Positions 1 to 10,600 of a stretch of 64,000 bases of DNA are shown here, one piece after another. The notes under the pieces were generated by a model. The model was not told the DNA's origin. It ran no database searches and saw nothing but the letters and a program-made list of their open reading frames with translations. Source of the DNA: Mycolicibacterium phlei (GTDB lineage: Bacteria; Actinomycetota; Actinomycetes; Mycobacteriales; Mycobacteriaceae); contig NZ_CP014475.1 of NCBI RefSeq assembly GCF_001583415.1, positions 1,240,001 to 1,304,000 on the forward strand. The letters are read 5' to 3'. How positions within the stretch are numbered: the stretch's first letter is position 1; every line of letters begins with the position of its first letter. The translations under genes were made by a program, and so were the position numbers.

Positions 1-591
1 CGGATGCGGGCTGCCGATGATGCGGCTGAGCTTGATCGAGTTCTCGATGACCACCTCACGCGGCGCGTCCGGCGGCGGGCCGGTCAGGATGCTGAACAGC
101 TGGCGCGGGCCCGGCGGCGGCAGCAGCGCGCGGTTGTTCGATGAGAAGATGACACCCAGGCTGCGGGTGCGGTGGGCGTGTCGGCCCGCGACGATCTGCG
201 CGATCATCCCGCCCATCGACCCGCCGACGATGTGCGCCCGCTCGACGTCGAGATGGTCCAGGACCGCGATCGCGTCGTCGGCCATGTCCTCGAGCGTGTA
301 CACCGCGGGGCTCTTCACCCCGACCAGCGAGCGCGCCATGTTGCCGATCTGCGAGCCCTTGGTGCGGTGCCCGTCGAGCTTGCTGGACAGGCCGACGTCG
401 CGGTTGTCGAAGCGGATCACCCGCAGGCCCTGGTCGATCAGCCTCTGGCAGAAGCCGTCGCGCCAGTACACCAGCTGGGCGCCCAGGCCCATAATCAGCA
501 GGACGGCCGGGTCGTTCGGATTGCCGAGGTCCTCGTAGTGGATCTGCAGATCCCCCGAGGGTGCCTTGCCCTCGCGTTTCTCGATCGCCAC
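1..591 (-). CDS. lipG: LipG-like alpha/beta hydrolase (3' part missing)
   Basis: Alpha/beta-hydrolase-fold esterase or lipase, probably the orthologue of M. tuberculosis LipG (Rv0646c) by position beside the ABC1 kinase. 197 codons are present and the frame runs off the left edge, so the C-terminal part (with the catalytic His) is not seen. Visible: an oxyanion-loop type stretch LLIMGLGAQ near residue 31, RFDNRDVGLS near 60, and the nucleophile elbow VGGSMGG with Ser125. The GTG start directly follows the stop codon of the upstream ABC1 kinase gene with no gap, which implies translational coupling in one minus-strand operon. Substrate is unknown; family members hydrolyse acyl esters. Confidence 0.85.
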   Translation of the reverse strand, partial: MAIEKREGKAPSGDLQIHYEDLGNPNDPAVLLIMGLGAQLVYWRDGFCQRLIDQGLRVIRFDNRDVGLSSKLDGHRTKGSQIGNMARSLVGVKSPAVYTLEDMADDAIAVLDHLDVERAHIVGGSMGGMIAQIVAGRHAHRTRSLGVIFSSNNRALLPPPGPRQLFSILTGPPPDAPREVVIENSIKLSRIIGSPHP

Positions 592-1980
592 CTACACCTC
601 TTCGGTGACGGTCGGGTCGGCGGCGTCGGCGTCGAGCTCCTCCTTGTGCTCGCGGCTGACCTCGACCATGAAGTTGGCGAAGTAGCCGGTCAGCTGCGGG
701 TCGTTCATCATCTGCCACTTGGGCGCCAGCAGCTTCATGTAGCGCTCGACGTAGAGGAACTGCTTGCCGATCAGCACCAGCTCGCGCGGCAGCTTGACGT
801 CGTAGGCGTCGGCCAGCGCCGAGAGCTGGCGGCCGATCTCGGCGTAGCTCATGTCGCCGAGGGTCTTCATCGTCAGCGGGGTGGCGAACTTCTCCAGGTC
901 CTTGGCGGCCTGGGCCTCCGGTTTGACGGTGCCGACGGCGCCCATCAGCACGACGATCTTGCCGGCGGCGGCGTGGTCCTTCTTGACCAGCAGCGCGTAG
1001 ACCAGCTCGCGCAGCAACCAGCGGGTGCGCGGGTCGATGCGGCCCATGATGCCGAAGTCGAAGAAGACGATCTTGCCGTCGTCGTCGACGTAGAGGTTGC
1101 CGGCGTGCAGGTCGCCGTGGAACAGGCCGTGGCGCAGACCGCCCTCGAAGACGCTGAACAGCAGGGCCTTGACCAGCTCCTCACCGTCGAAGCCCTTGGC
1201 CTTGATGGTCTTGACGTCGTCGATGCGGGTGCCCTGGATGCGCTCCATGGTCAGCACCCGCTCGGTGGTCAGATCCCAGTAGACCTGCGGGACCCGGATG
1301 TTCTGGCCCAGCGGCGAGGCGTGCATGTGCGACACCCACGCGTCCATCGACTGGGCCTCCAGCCGGAAGTCGAGCTCCTCGGCGAGGTTGTCGGCGAAGT
1401 CGGCGACGACGTCCTGGGCGGACAGCCGCTGACCGAGCTTGGCCAGCTCGACGAGGCGGGCGCCGCGCTTGAGGATCTGCAGGTCGGCGGCCACCCGGCG
1501 GCGGATGCCGGGCCGCTGGATCTTGACGACGACCTCCTCGCCGCTGTGCAGGGTCGCGTAGTGGACCTGCGCGATCGACGCGGACGCGAACGGCTTGTCG
1601 TCGAAGCTCTTGAACAGCTCCTTGGGTTCCTTGCCGAGCTCCTCGAGGAACAGCTTGTGCACCTCGGCGGGGTCGGCAGGCGGCACCCGGTCGAGCAGGC
1701 TGCGGAACTCCCTGGACAGCGGCTCGCCGAAGGCGCCGGGGCTCGACGCGATGATCTGGCCGAACTTGACGTAGGTGGGGCCCAGGTCGGAGAAGGTCTG
1801 GGGGATCTGCTTGATGATCTTCTGCTGCAGCGAACCGCGGCCGCCGATGTTGGCGAGGACGCGTGCGCCGGTGCGGGTGATCTGCCAACCCGTCGCGCCG
1901 ATGCGGGCGGCCTCGACCGGAAGCGGAACGCGGTCGAGTCTCGGAAGGTCGCGGTGCTGCGTGTTTCGCGATGCACTCAT
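592..1980 (-). CDS. ABC1/UbiB-family atypical protein kinase
   Basis: 462-residue ABC1/ADCK/UbiB-family atypical kinase, counterpart of Rv0647c. Visible landmarks: the family KxGQ motif (KFGQ, residues 72-75), SIAQVH (135-140), a likely nucleotide-binding Lys153 in VVKIQRP, EELDF (201-205), the catalytic-loop HGDLHAGN (288-295) and DFG (308-310). Members are ATPases or kinases linked to isoprenoid lipid metabolism; a ubiquinone role is unlikely in a menaquinone organism, so the substrate is left open. No obvious membrane segment is seen. It lies directly upstream of lipG with no spacing. The ATG at 1980 is preceded by GAGAGA about 9 bases away. Confidence 0.88.
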   Translation of the reverse strand: MSASRNTQHRDLPRLDRVPLPVEAARIGATGWQITRTGARVLANIGGRGSLQQKIIKQIPQTFSDLGPTYVKFGQIIASSPGAFGEPLSREFRSLLDRVPPADPAEVHKLFLEELGKEPKELFKSFDDKPFASASIAQVHYATLHSGEEVVVKIQRPGIRRRVAADLQILKRGARLVELAKLGQRLSAQDVVADFADNLAEELDFRLEAQSMDAWVSHMHASPLGQNIRVPQVYWDLTTERVLTMERIQGTRIDDVKTIKAKGFDGEELVKALLFSVFEGGLRHGLFHGDLHAGNLYVDDDGKIVFFDFGIMGRIDPRTRWLLRELVYALLVKKDHAAAGKIVVLMGAVGTVKPEAQAAKDLEKFATPLTMKTLGDMSYAEIGRQLSALADAYDVKLPRELVLIGKQFLYVERYMKLLAPKWQMMNDPQLTGYFANFMVEVSREHKEELDADAADPTVTEEV

Positions 1981-2098
1981 AAGTTGCAGTCTCTCAAAAT
2001 CCGTGGTGGCGGTCGAAAACCTGTGGACGGGGTCACAGTGGTATGCCCGTTTCCGCCGCTTTTCACGGGGTGGAGTGTCACGGCGGTCCGGCCGGCGA

Positions 2099-3097
2099 TC
2101 AGACGCCGGCGAACTCGCGCTCGACCTCGTCGCGGCTCATCTCCGGATCGTCGCCGGGCTTGTAGGTTGGCACGGTGTGCTTGACGTAGGTCCCGGACTT
2201 CACCCGCTCCTGGGCCTGGCGGAACTCCGGGATCGGGCCCTGCATCAGGTGCAGCGAGTTGATCACGGACCACACCATCGCGCGGCGGGCGGTGCGCTCG
2301 ATGATGTTGGGGTCCTTGTGTTGGATCAGCTGCTTGGCCCACTTCGGCATGGTGTCGCGGATCGCCCAGTTCAGCGCGGCCTGCACCGGCGGCAGGTCCG
2401 GGCCGGTGGCGACGGCGGCACCGTGGGTGAGGGCCAGCCGCGGCAGGTAGGACTCCAGGCACTCCAGTGTCTCGGCCTTGGTCTCGGGCAGGTCGGTGCC
2501 GCCCAGGGCGTGGCCGACGCGGACGAACTCCTTGTAGTAACGATCGATGTCTTTGCCGCGCAACGGGTTCGGGTGGTACAGCTCGTGCGCGGTGGCCAGG
2601 CCCCACACGACGGTGGCGTAGTTCCAGCGCAGCCACTCGGGATCGTCGGCGTCGTAGCGGGCCCCGTCGGGGCGGGTGCCCTTGATGGTGTGGTGCATGG
2701 CGCGCACCGTCTTGGCGAGCCGCTCGGCGGTCTCGGTGGAGCCGTAGGCGGTGCCGATGAAGAAGGCGATCGAGTGGCCGAGGCGCACCGCCGCGCCCTT
2801 GGGGTCGATCTCGGGGCGGGCGACGCCGTTCTCGTCGCGCTTGACCAGCCGCGAGTGGTGCATGCCCATCCAGTAGATGGACGGGTCGAGGCGTTCCATG
2901 AACGCCGCACACTGCAGGCCGAAGATCAGCGCCTGCATGTGGGAGTGGACGTGCCAGACCGCGCTGCCCGGTCCGAACCAGCCCGGGTCGCCGACCGGCG
3001 CGGCGAACTCCATGCCGCGGAAGTAGTTGCGGCGGACGTCCTTGTCGAAACGCTGGTTGAGGAACTCACCGATGAACTGGTGCGGAAGCAGGATCAC
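2099..3097 (-). CDS. MpaB-family (DUF2236) oxygenase-like protein
   Basis: 332-residue protein of the oxygenase MpaB / rubber-oxygenase catalytic-domain family (DUF2236). Seen: a His-rich core with HVHSH (49-53) and MHHTIKG (134-140), the latter resembling the family's conserved His motif for haem or iron coordination, and AHELYHPN further on. Members characterised elsewhere cleave prenyl chains or polyisoprene; actinobacterial copies are numerous and mostly unassigned, so the substrate is unknown. It is divergent from the TetR gene at 3196, with two palindromes between them, which suggests it is that regulator's target. A 118-base gap separates it from the ABC1 gene, so it is probably a separate transcription unit. 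Confidence 0.82.
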   Translation of the reverse strand: MILLPHQFIGEFLNQRFDKDVRRNYFRGMEFAAPVGDPGWFGPGSAVWHVHSHMQALIFGLQCAAFMERLDPSIYWMGMHHSRLVKRDENGVARPEIDPKGAAVRLGHSIAFFIGTAYGSTETAERLAKTVRAMHHTIKGTRPDGARYDADDPEWLRWNYATVVWGLATAHELYHPNPLRGKDIDRYYKEFVRVGHALGGTDLPETKAETLECLESYLPRLALTHGAAVATGPDLPPVQAALNWAIRDTMPKWAKQLIQHKDPNIIERTARRAMVWSVINSLHLMQGPIPEFRQAQERVKSGTYVKHTVPTYKPGDDPEMSRDEVEREFAGV

Positions 3098-3117
3098 GCT
3101 CGGTCCTTTCGCGGACT

Positions 3118-3137
3118 CTGGTCACGGTTGTAACCAG
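3118..3137. promoter_or_regulatory. Probable TetR operator 1
   Basis: 20-bp imperfect inverted repeat CTGGTCACGGTTGTAACCAG; outer arms CTGGTCAC and GTAACCAG pair at 7 of 8 positions. It shares the CTGGT(C/T)AC half-site with the next palindrome, 29 bp away centre to centre (close to three helical turns), between the divergent MpaB-like and TetR genes. Confidence 0.65.
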
Positions 3138-3146
3138 AATACAACT

Positions 3147-3166
3147 CTGGTCACGAGCGTGACCAG
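3147..3166. promoter_or_regulatory. Probable TetR operator 2
   Basis: Perfect 9-bp inverted repeat CTGGTCACG / CGTGACCAG with a 2-bp centre, 30 bp upstream of the TetR start. Placement in the divergent intergenic region next to a TetR gene is the classic arrangement for autorepression plus control of the neighbour. Binding is inferred. Confidence 0.7.
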
Positions 3167-3195
3167 ATCTTGGTGGTGGCCGTACGCTGAAGGGC

Positions 3196-3792
3196 GTGTC
3201 GAGTCCCACCCGGTGGGCAGGCGTGCCGCTCACCGACCGTCGAGCCGAGAGGCGTGCGCAGCTGATCGCGGCAGCGTTCGAGCTGTTCGGTGAGGGTGGG
3301 GAGGCCGCGCTGTCGGTGCGGTCGGTGTGCCGGGCGTGCGGGCTGAACACCCGGTACTTCTACGAGAGCTTCGCCGACACCGACGAGCTGCTGGGCGCGG
3401 TGTACGACCAGGTGTCGGCCGAGTTGGCGGCGGCGGTGGAGGCGGCGATGGCCGCGGCGGGGGACTCGCTGCGGGCCCGGACGCGGGCGGGGATCGCCGC
3501 GGTGCTGGGGTTCTCGTCGGAGGATCCGCGGCGCGGCCGGGTGTTGTTCACCGATGCGCGGTCCAATCCGGTGCTGCTGGCGCGGCGGGCGGCGACGCAG
3601 GATCTGCTGCGCGAGGGCGTGCTGGCCGAGGGCTGGCAGCTGCACCCGGACACCGATCCGATCGCGGCCCAGGTGGGCGCGGCGATGTACACCGGCGCGA
3701 TGGCCGAACTGGCCCAGCAGTGGCTGACCGGCCGGCTGGGCGACGACCTGGATGCGGTGGTGGATCACGCCGTGCGGCAGTGGTTGCGGTAG
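3196..3792 (+). CDS. TetR-family transcriptional regulator
   Basis: 198-residue TetR/AcrR-type repressor. The N-terminal DNA-binding domain covers about residues 15-65, with the helix-turn-helix in LSVRSVCRACGLNTRYFYES (39-58) and the usual following FADTDELL. The remaining helical part is the ligand and dimer domain; the ligand is unknown. GTG start at 3196. It is divergent from the MpaB-like oxygenase and faces two CTGGTCAC-type palindromes, so autoregulation and control of the oxygenase are the likely roles. Confidence 0.88.
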   Translation: MSSPTRWAGVPLTDRRAERRAQLIAAAFELFGEGGEAALSVRSVCRACGLNTRYFYESFADTDELLGAVYDQVSAELAAAVEAAMAAAGDSLRARTRAGIAAVLGFSSEDPRRGRVLFTDARSNPVLLARRAATQDLLREGVLAEGWQLHPDTDPIAAQVGAAMYTGAMAELAQQWLTGRLGDDLDAVVDHAVRQWLR

Positions 3793-3836
3793 AAGCCTTT
3801 TGGCGTTGGCGCCGGCCGGCGCGCGGAGACCTGCGT

Positions 3837-3872
3837 ATGTCTCTTTGCCAACCTTGGAGCGACTTTGTCGCT
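3837..3872 (+). repeat. Half copy of palindromic repeat family A
   Basis: 36 bases equal to the left arm of the full elements at 3962-4059 and 31571-31668: ATGTCTCTTTGCCAACCTTG followed by the small palindrome AGCGACTTTGTCGCT. No matching right arm follows in the next 90 bases, so this looks like a truncated copy next to a complete one. Confidence 0.7.
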
Positions 3873-3961
3873 CGCCTTGGTGGGGCCGGGATGAGGGGAG
3901 TGGGGCGCGGAAGCGGGGACCCCTCCCGACCCTCCCCTTCCCGGCCGCGGCGCAGCCGCGT

Positions 3962-4059
3962 ATGACTCTTTGCCAACCTTCGAGCGACTTTGTCGCTGAA
4001 GTTAGCAGCGGCGGTAGTAGTTGAGCGACTTTGTCGCTCCAAGGTTGGCGAAGAGACAT
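3962..4059. repeat. Palindromic repeat family A, full copy 1
   Basis: 98-bp element whose ends are inverted repeats: left arm from ATGACTCTTTGCCAACCTT, right arm ending AAGGTTGGCGAAGAGACAT. Each arm also contains AGCGACTTTGTCGCT, itself a 6-bp inverted repeat around TTT, so the RNA or single strand could form a three-stem structure. Aligned without gaps to 31571-31668 it matches at 84 of 98 positions, the differences clustering in the centre. It carries no gene and no transposase. Best described as a MITE- or REP-like dispersed intergenic element. Confidence 0.8.
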
Positions 4060-4078
4060 ATGCATGTCTCGCGGGCGC

Positions 4079-4152
4079 GCGCCGGGAGCCCTCGGCCGCC
4101 CGCCGGGACCCCGCGGACGCGCGCCGGGAGCCCGCGGGCGTGCGCCGGGGAG
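4079..4152 (+). repeat. Imperfect 21-bp tandem repeat
   Basis: Three full units and a partial one of GCGCCGGGAGCCC plus eight variable bases, at 4079, 4100, 4121 and 4142. The period is a multiple of three, but no convincing coding frame with a start covers it. It forms part of the 485-base non-coding stretch 3793-4277, which otherwise holds only the family A repeats. Confidence 0.6.
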
Positions 4153-4277
4153 ATACGCCCGGGCTCGGCCCCGCCCTGCGGCGAGGCGTACGCACGGGGT
4201 GACAGTCGACGTGAGTTATCCACAGCCTGGGACGAATCCGCCCCCGATTTGTCGGGGGCCGCCGCCATGGTGGCCCT

Positions 4278-4646
4278 ATGCTCCAACGGAAACTCCTGCG
4301 TGGCACCGAACTTCGGTATGTCCTGACCGCCTACATCGCCGCCCAAGGGCCGCAGACCGTCGAATCTCTTCTCGACTACCTCGACTACCACGACTTCGAG
4401 GTCCCCGGCCGGCCCTCCAAGACCGTCTCCGACGCTCTGCGCTGGGAGCGCCGGCGTGGCCGCGTCCGTCGCCTCCGCCGCGCCCACTACGGCCCCGGCA
4501 CCATGCCGCGCTCCACCGAGTCCTACATCCACAAGCGCGCCATGGCACTCCGCGACGAGGCCGCCAAGATCGCCGTCAGCGGCGAAAGCGAGGACGCCTA
4601 CTATCAGCGCCTCTACGCCCGGCTCGACCCGTACGACGAGTTCTGA
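4278..4646 (+). CDS. Conserved-looking small protein, unknown function
   Basis: 122 residues, ATG start. I do not recognise a named family. The protein is rich in Arg and acidic residues, without signal peptide or membrane segment. The order TELRYVLTAYIAAQGPQTVE, a basic stretch RWERRRGRVRRLRRAHYGPG (57-76) and a helical C-terminus resembles a small winged-helix DNA-binding protein, which is only a guess. Codon positions keep the expected high third-base GC, supporting real coding. It is convergent with the megasynthase gene, 48 bases away, and may mark the left border of the island. Confidence 0.6.
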   Translation: MLQRKLLRGTELRYVLTAYIAAQGPQTVESLLDYLDYHDFEVPGRPSKTVSDALRWERRRGRVRRLRRAHYGPGTMPRSTESYIHKRAMALRDEAAKIAVSGESEDAYYQRLYARLDPYDEF

Positions 4647-4694
4647 AAGTGGTTTGCGGGCAATCAACCCGTCAGGCACCCGAACCCGAACGGG

Positions 4695-7600
4695 TCACAC
4701 CGCCTCGGCCACCGCCTCCCGCAGCACCTGCTCATACATCGCCAGGTGCTCGCGGATCTGCTGCTCGCTGTACAGCGCCGTGCGATAGCTGGCCTCCCAC
4801 ACCATCGACGACCCCGTGTCCACCACATTGATGAACAACTCGAACGTCTCCGCCTGGCGCACCATCGTCTCGTAACCGACGGCCAACCCGGTGTGGCTGA
4901 TGTCGTCGTCGCGCACATCGATGTTGAACACCACGCTCACCAGCGGCGGCCGATCATCCGACCGCGCCAACGCCAGATCCGGCAGCAGCGTCCCGAAGCT
5001 GACCCCCTGATGGTCATACGCGTCCAGCAGCGTGTCCCGCGTCGTCGCCAACGCCTCCGCGAACGTCTCCGCCGACTGCAGCCGCAGCCGCAGCGGCAGC
5101 AGGTTCACGCAGTGCCCCACCAACTGGCCCTGCCCGTGGAACGACTGGCCCGCCGCCGCCAGCCCGATCACCAGATCGTCCTGGTCCGTGCACCGCCGGA
5201 ACACCTGCGCGAACCCCGTCAGCATCGTCGCCACCAGGCTCGCCCCGTGCGCACCGCCCAGCCTGCGCAGCCCCGCGACCAGCTCCGGATCCACCGGCAC
5301 ATCCACCCGCGCCGCGCTCAGATCCAGCTCCGCCCCCGGCGTCCGATCCGGCGGCAACTGCGGCGGCGCCGGCGCATCGTGCAGCTGCTTGAGCCAGAAC
5401 TCCCGATGCCCCCGGCCCGCCGACGACTCCAGGAAATGCCGTTCCACCGCAACGTAATCCGCATACCTCGGCGCCTCCGGCAACCCCGCCTGCCGGCCCT
5501 CGACCGCCGCCGAGTACAACGCGCCCAGCTCGCTCAGCAGCACCGCCGCCGACCACCCGTCGCAGACCGCGTGGTGCGCGATGAACACCAGCCGGTGCCG
5601 CCGCTCGTCCAATCGCACCAGGGTGAACCGCACCAGCGGTCCGCGACGGAGGTCAAAGGCGCGGCCCATCTCCTCGGCGCACAACTGCTCGAACTGTGCC
5701 TCGGAGAGCTCCAGCCGCGGAAGTTCCAGCGGCAGACGCCGTTTGATGATCAGCGACCGGCCGTCACGGCTGAAATGCGCCCGCAGCGACTCGTGCCTAT
5801 CCAGCAGCGTCTGCAACGCCGCACGTAACGCGTCCTCGTCCAGCGCGCCGTCCAGTCGCAACAGAACGCCCTCGTTGTAGGCCAGGCTGTTGCCCGCGAC
5901 GAACCGCGCCGCCAGCCACACCTCCCGCTGCGACTCCGTGCTCGGCACGGTGATCGACTCCTCGTCGGCGGCCAGCGTCACCAGCGACGCGTCCGGCCGG
6001 ATGTCGTCGAGGAACCCGCCCCGCTTCATCTGGCCGATCGCATACGCGAAACCGTCGACGATCTCCGCGATCTCGGCCTCGCCGTGCTCGGTGGTCAGAT
6101 AGTTCGGCCGGCCGTCCCACGCGTACACCCCCGCCTCGCGCAGGAAGTAGTAGAACAGCTCCCCGAACTCGACGTCGCGCGTCCACTCCGGCTTCAGCAG
6201 CGACCCGAACCGCCCGATGTGCATCGGGAACCCCTCGGCGGCGAACATCGCGTTGAGCCGGTCCACCAGCGACCTCGCCCGCTCGTTCACCTGCTCCTGC
6301 AGGTGCGGGTTGGCCCGCATGTGCGTCAGCGCCGCGTGCACGACGGCCATCGTCATCGGGTGCCGCACGAACGTGCCCGCGAAGTACGTCACCCCGACCT
6401 CGGGCATCGAGTCGTCGCCGAACCGCCACTGACCGCCGTCGAGCGCGTCCATGAACCGCCGCGACCCGGCCACCGCCCCGACCGGCATACCCGCACCGAA
6501 AACCTTGCCGTAGCAGGCGATATCGGCCTTCACGCCCCAGACGCCCTGCGCGCCGGCCCAGTGCACCCGGAACCCGCACACCACCTCGTCCATGATCAGC
6601 GCGGTGCCGCTCTCGTCGCAGATCCGGCGCACCTCGCGGACATAGTCGGCCGGCTGCAGATCCGGTTTACGCGACTGCACCGGCTCGATCACCACCGCCG
6701 CCAGCTCGTGCGCCCGCTCCCGCAGCACCTGCAGCGAGCGCTCCGACCCGTACTCCAGCACGATCGTGTTGGCCACCGCCTCCGGCGGCACCCCCGCCGC
6801 AGCCGGGATGCTGCGCCCGCTCGGGGTGCCGCGCACCAGCACCTCGTCGACGATGCCGTGATAGTCGCCCTCGTGCTGGACGATCAGGTTGCGCCCGGTC
6901 ACCGTGCGGGCCAACCGGATCGCCGCCAGCACCGCCTCCGAGCCGGTGTTGCAGAACGCCGCCCGCTCATGGCCGGTCATCTCGGCGAACATCCGCGCGC
7001 ACTCGCCGGCCAGCGCGTTCTGCGGGCCGATCATGATGTCGGACTCGATCTGGTTGTGCACCGCCTCGACGACGAAATCCGGCCGGTGACCGAAGAACAC
7101 CGAACCGAACCCGTTCATCAGGTCGACGTAGGTGTTGCCGTCGATATCGGTGAACCGCGGACCCTTCGACGTCTTCGCCACAATCGGGTACACCAGGTCC
7201 TTCCACAGCGGGTGGAAGCCCGACACCGCGCGCGGGTCGGCCAGGTGCGGGCGGTGCTCCTCGGCGTAGGCGCGGCTGTTCGCGGTGCGCGCCGTGTAGC
7301 GGGCGATCAGCCCGTCGAGCGCCTCGCGCTGCTGCGGCGTCAGCCGCGGACCGCTGTCGGTGGTGATCTTCGTCCCGGCACCGAACACCTTGCCCGTCGT
7401 CGCCGCGCTGTCCAGATGCTGCGCCAGCGCCGCCGGGGTCGGGAACTCCTCGATCAGCTGCCGGAACCGCAGCGACAGCCTCATCCGCTGGTTGAGCTGC
7501 GTCGTCAACTGGGTGAGCAGCAGCGAGTCGAAGCCCAGCTCCAGGAACGTGCGGTGCTCGTCGGCCGGACTGAGCTCGACCCCGGCGACCTCGGCGATCA

Positions 7601-10600
7601 GATCGCACACCGGCGCGGGGGCGGAGGTCTGAGCGACGGGTTCCGGTTCGGGCGCAACGGGTTCCGCGGCGCCGATCCAGTGCCGGGTGCGTTCGAACGG
7701 ATACGGCGGCAGGCTCACCCGGCGGCGGGTCTCGCCGGCGTGGAAACGCTGCGCGTCGACGCGCACCCCCGCGGTGTAGAGCTGGGCGAGCGCGCCGCCG
7801 AGGTGCTCGGCGTCGTCGGCGTCGGTGCTACCGGCGTGCGGCAGCGACGCCACCGCGACCGCCGCCGGGACCGTCTGCCGGGTGCTCGTCGTCAGGTTCT
7901 GGCCCGGACCGCACTCCAGCACAACGCAATCCACGTCGACCGCGTGCGTGATCGCCGGGGCGAACCGCACCGCGCCGCGCACCTGCTGCGCCCAGTAGTG
8001 CGGGTCGGTCGCCTGCGCCTCGGTGATCGGCAGCCCGGTCAGGCTCGAATAGAACGGCACCCGCGGCGCGCTGCGCGGGTAGCGGGCCACCACCTGCGCG
8101 AACGGCTCGACGATTGGGTCCATCATCGGCGAGTGGAACGCGTGGCTGGTGTGCAGCGGTGTGCACGCGACACCATCGGCGGCCAGCCGTTCGCGCACCG
8201 CCGAAAGCGCCGGGTGCGGGCCGGACAGCACTGTCAGCGTCGGCGCGTTCACCGCCGCGACCGCGACCCCGTCGGCGAGGTAGCCGGCCACGTCGTCCTC
8301 GCTGAGCCGCACCGCCAGCATCCCGCCCGGCGGCATCGACTGCATCAGCCGGGCGCGCTCGGCGAGGATCAGCAGCGCGTGCTCCAGCTCGAACACCCCG
8401 GCCAGTGTGGCCGCCACGTACTCGCCGACGCTGTGGCCGACCATCGCGTCCGGGGTCAGGCCCCAGCTCTGCCACAGCCGCGCGGTGGCGTAGCTGATCG
8501 TGAAGATCGCCGGCTGGGCCAGCTGGGTGTTGCGCAGCGCGTCCCCGTCGCCGTCGAACATGACCGACCGGAGGTCGGTGTCCAGCACGGGGGCAAGGAT
8601 TTCCGCGCACTCGTTGACCGCCGCGCGGAACACGCTCTCCGTCTCGTACAGCCGCCGGCCCATGCCGGGATGCTGGGCGCCCTGACCCGGGAACGTGAAC
8701 ACCAGCCGCGGGTCCGGCCGGCACAGGCCGGTGGGCGCGGTGGCCAGCCGGTCGCGGGCCTCGGCCACGCTGCGCGCGACGACCGCGGCGCGGTGCGGAT
8801 GGTGGTTGCGCCCGACGTCGAGCGTGTAGGAGATGTCGGCCAGCTCGGCGTCGGTGGACTCCAGCGCCTCCCGCAGGTTCGCGATCTGGCGCGACAGCGC
8901 GGCCCCGGTCTTCGCCGACACCCGCAGCACCTGCCAGTCCCGCCGCGCCGGGGTGCCGGTGACCCGCGTGGCCTGCTCGAGGATCGCGTGGAAGTTGGTG
9001 CCGCCGAACCCGAACGACGACAGCGCACCCCGGCGCGGCCCGTCGGCGCTCCAGTCGCGCCGCCGCGTGTTGACGAAGAACGGCGAGGTCTCGAATTCGC
9101 AGGCCGGGTTGGGCTTGTCGACGTGCAGGGTGGCGGGAATCTGACCGTCGCGCAGCGCCAGCGCCAGCTTGATCGCGCCGACCGACGCAGCGGCGGCGTC
9201 GAGGTGACCGATGTTGGACTTGACGCTGCCGATCGCGCAGAACCCGGTGTCGGCGGTGTCCTCCCGCCACGCCTGGGTGAGCGCGGTGACCTCGATCGGA
9301 TCGCCGAGCGCGGTGCCGGTGCCGTGCGCCTCCACCATCCCGATGCTGCGGGCGTCGACCCCCGCGCGGTCCAGCGCCGCCCGGATCGCGTCGCGCTGAC
9401 CGGCGACGCTGGGCGCGGTGAAGCTGGCGCGCTGCGCGCCGTCGTTGGTCAGCGCCGTCGCCCGGATCACCGCGTAGACGGTGTGGCCGTCGGCGAGCGC
9501 GTCCTGCAGCCGGCGCAGCACCAGGCAGGCGCCGCCGCCGGTGAGCACCATCCCGGTGGCGTCGGCGTCGAACGCCCGCACCCGGCCGTCGGCCGACAGC
9601 GCCCCGTCGGGCACATGCGGGTAGCCGTGCCGGAACTGCCACGGCAGCGACGCGCCGCCGGCCAGCGCGACATCGCAGTCGCCCTCGCGCAGCGCCTGGC
9701 ACGCCAGGTGGATCGCGGTGCCGCTCGACGAGCACGCCGTCTGCACCGTCATCGCCGGGCCGGTGAACCCCAGCTTGTGCGCGATCCGGGTGGCCGCGTA
9801 GTCCTTGTCGTTGCCCAGCAGCGTGTGGCTGAGCCCCAGATCGCGAACACCGTCGTACGGCAACACGTTCCGGGTCAGATACGTGTTGGCGGCCAGGCCC
9901 GCGTAGATGCCGACCCGCAACGACGTGCCCGCCGTCGGCAGACCGGCGTCGTCGAACGCGGTCGCGGCCAGCTCCAGCAGCAGCCGCTGCTGCGGGTCGA
10001 TGCGCTCGGCCTCGTACGGGGTGTAGCCGAAGTACTCGTGGTCGAACGCGTCGGTGTCCTCGGCCCAGCCCGACACCGGGACGTAGTCCGCGCCGACGTC
10101 GCGGACCCCGGCCAGCTCGAGCTCCTCAGCGGAGAGCACCCGCAGCGCGTCGACGCCGTCGAGCAGGTTGCGCCACAGTGTCGCCGCGTCGTCGGCACCC
10201 GGAACGCGGGCGGCCACCCCGACGATCGCGATGTCGTCGCCGCGGTACTGCGGGCGACGCGACGAGGGGGGAGTCGCGTCGCCGCGCAGCACCGCCGCCA
10301 GCCCGGCGATGGTGGCGGTCTCGAAGAACCGCGCCACCGGTACGTCGGTGCCCAGCTCCTCGTTGACCCGCGCCATCAGCCGGGCCGCGAGCAGTGAGTT
10401 GCCGCCGACCTCGAAGAACGGGTCGTCCACCCCGACTCCGTCGAAACCCAGGATGTCGCAGAAGATTCCGGCCAGCCGCCGCTCCAGGTCGTCGCGCGGG
10501 GCGCGGTACGGCGTCGCCAGCTCCGGCCGCTCCAGCACCGGGGCGGGCAGCGCCTTGCGGTCGACCTTGAAGCTGGCGTTGACCGGGAACTCGTCGAGGA

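Noticed and set aside
3837..4059. Insertion sequence remnant
   Set aside because: No transposase fragment in any frame near the family A elements. Short frames crossing them are repeat translations. No flanking target duplication was apparent.
6084..10397. Very long open frame antisense to the megasynthase (also 17073-20495, 44270-46474, 50181-53393 and 53848-57300)
   Set aside because: These mirror well-supported genes in high-GC DNA, where antisense frames lack stops. Their translations are rich in Arg, Gly, His and Gln without domains, while the sense strand has full motif sets.
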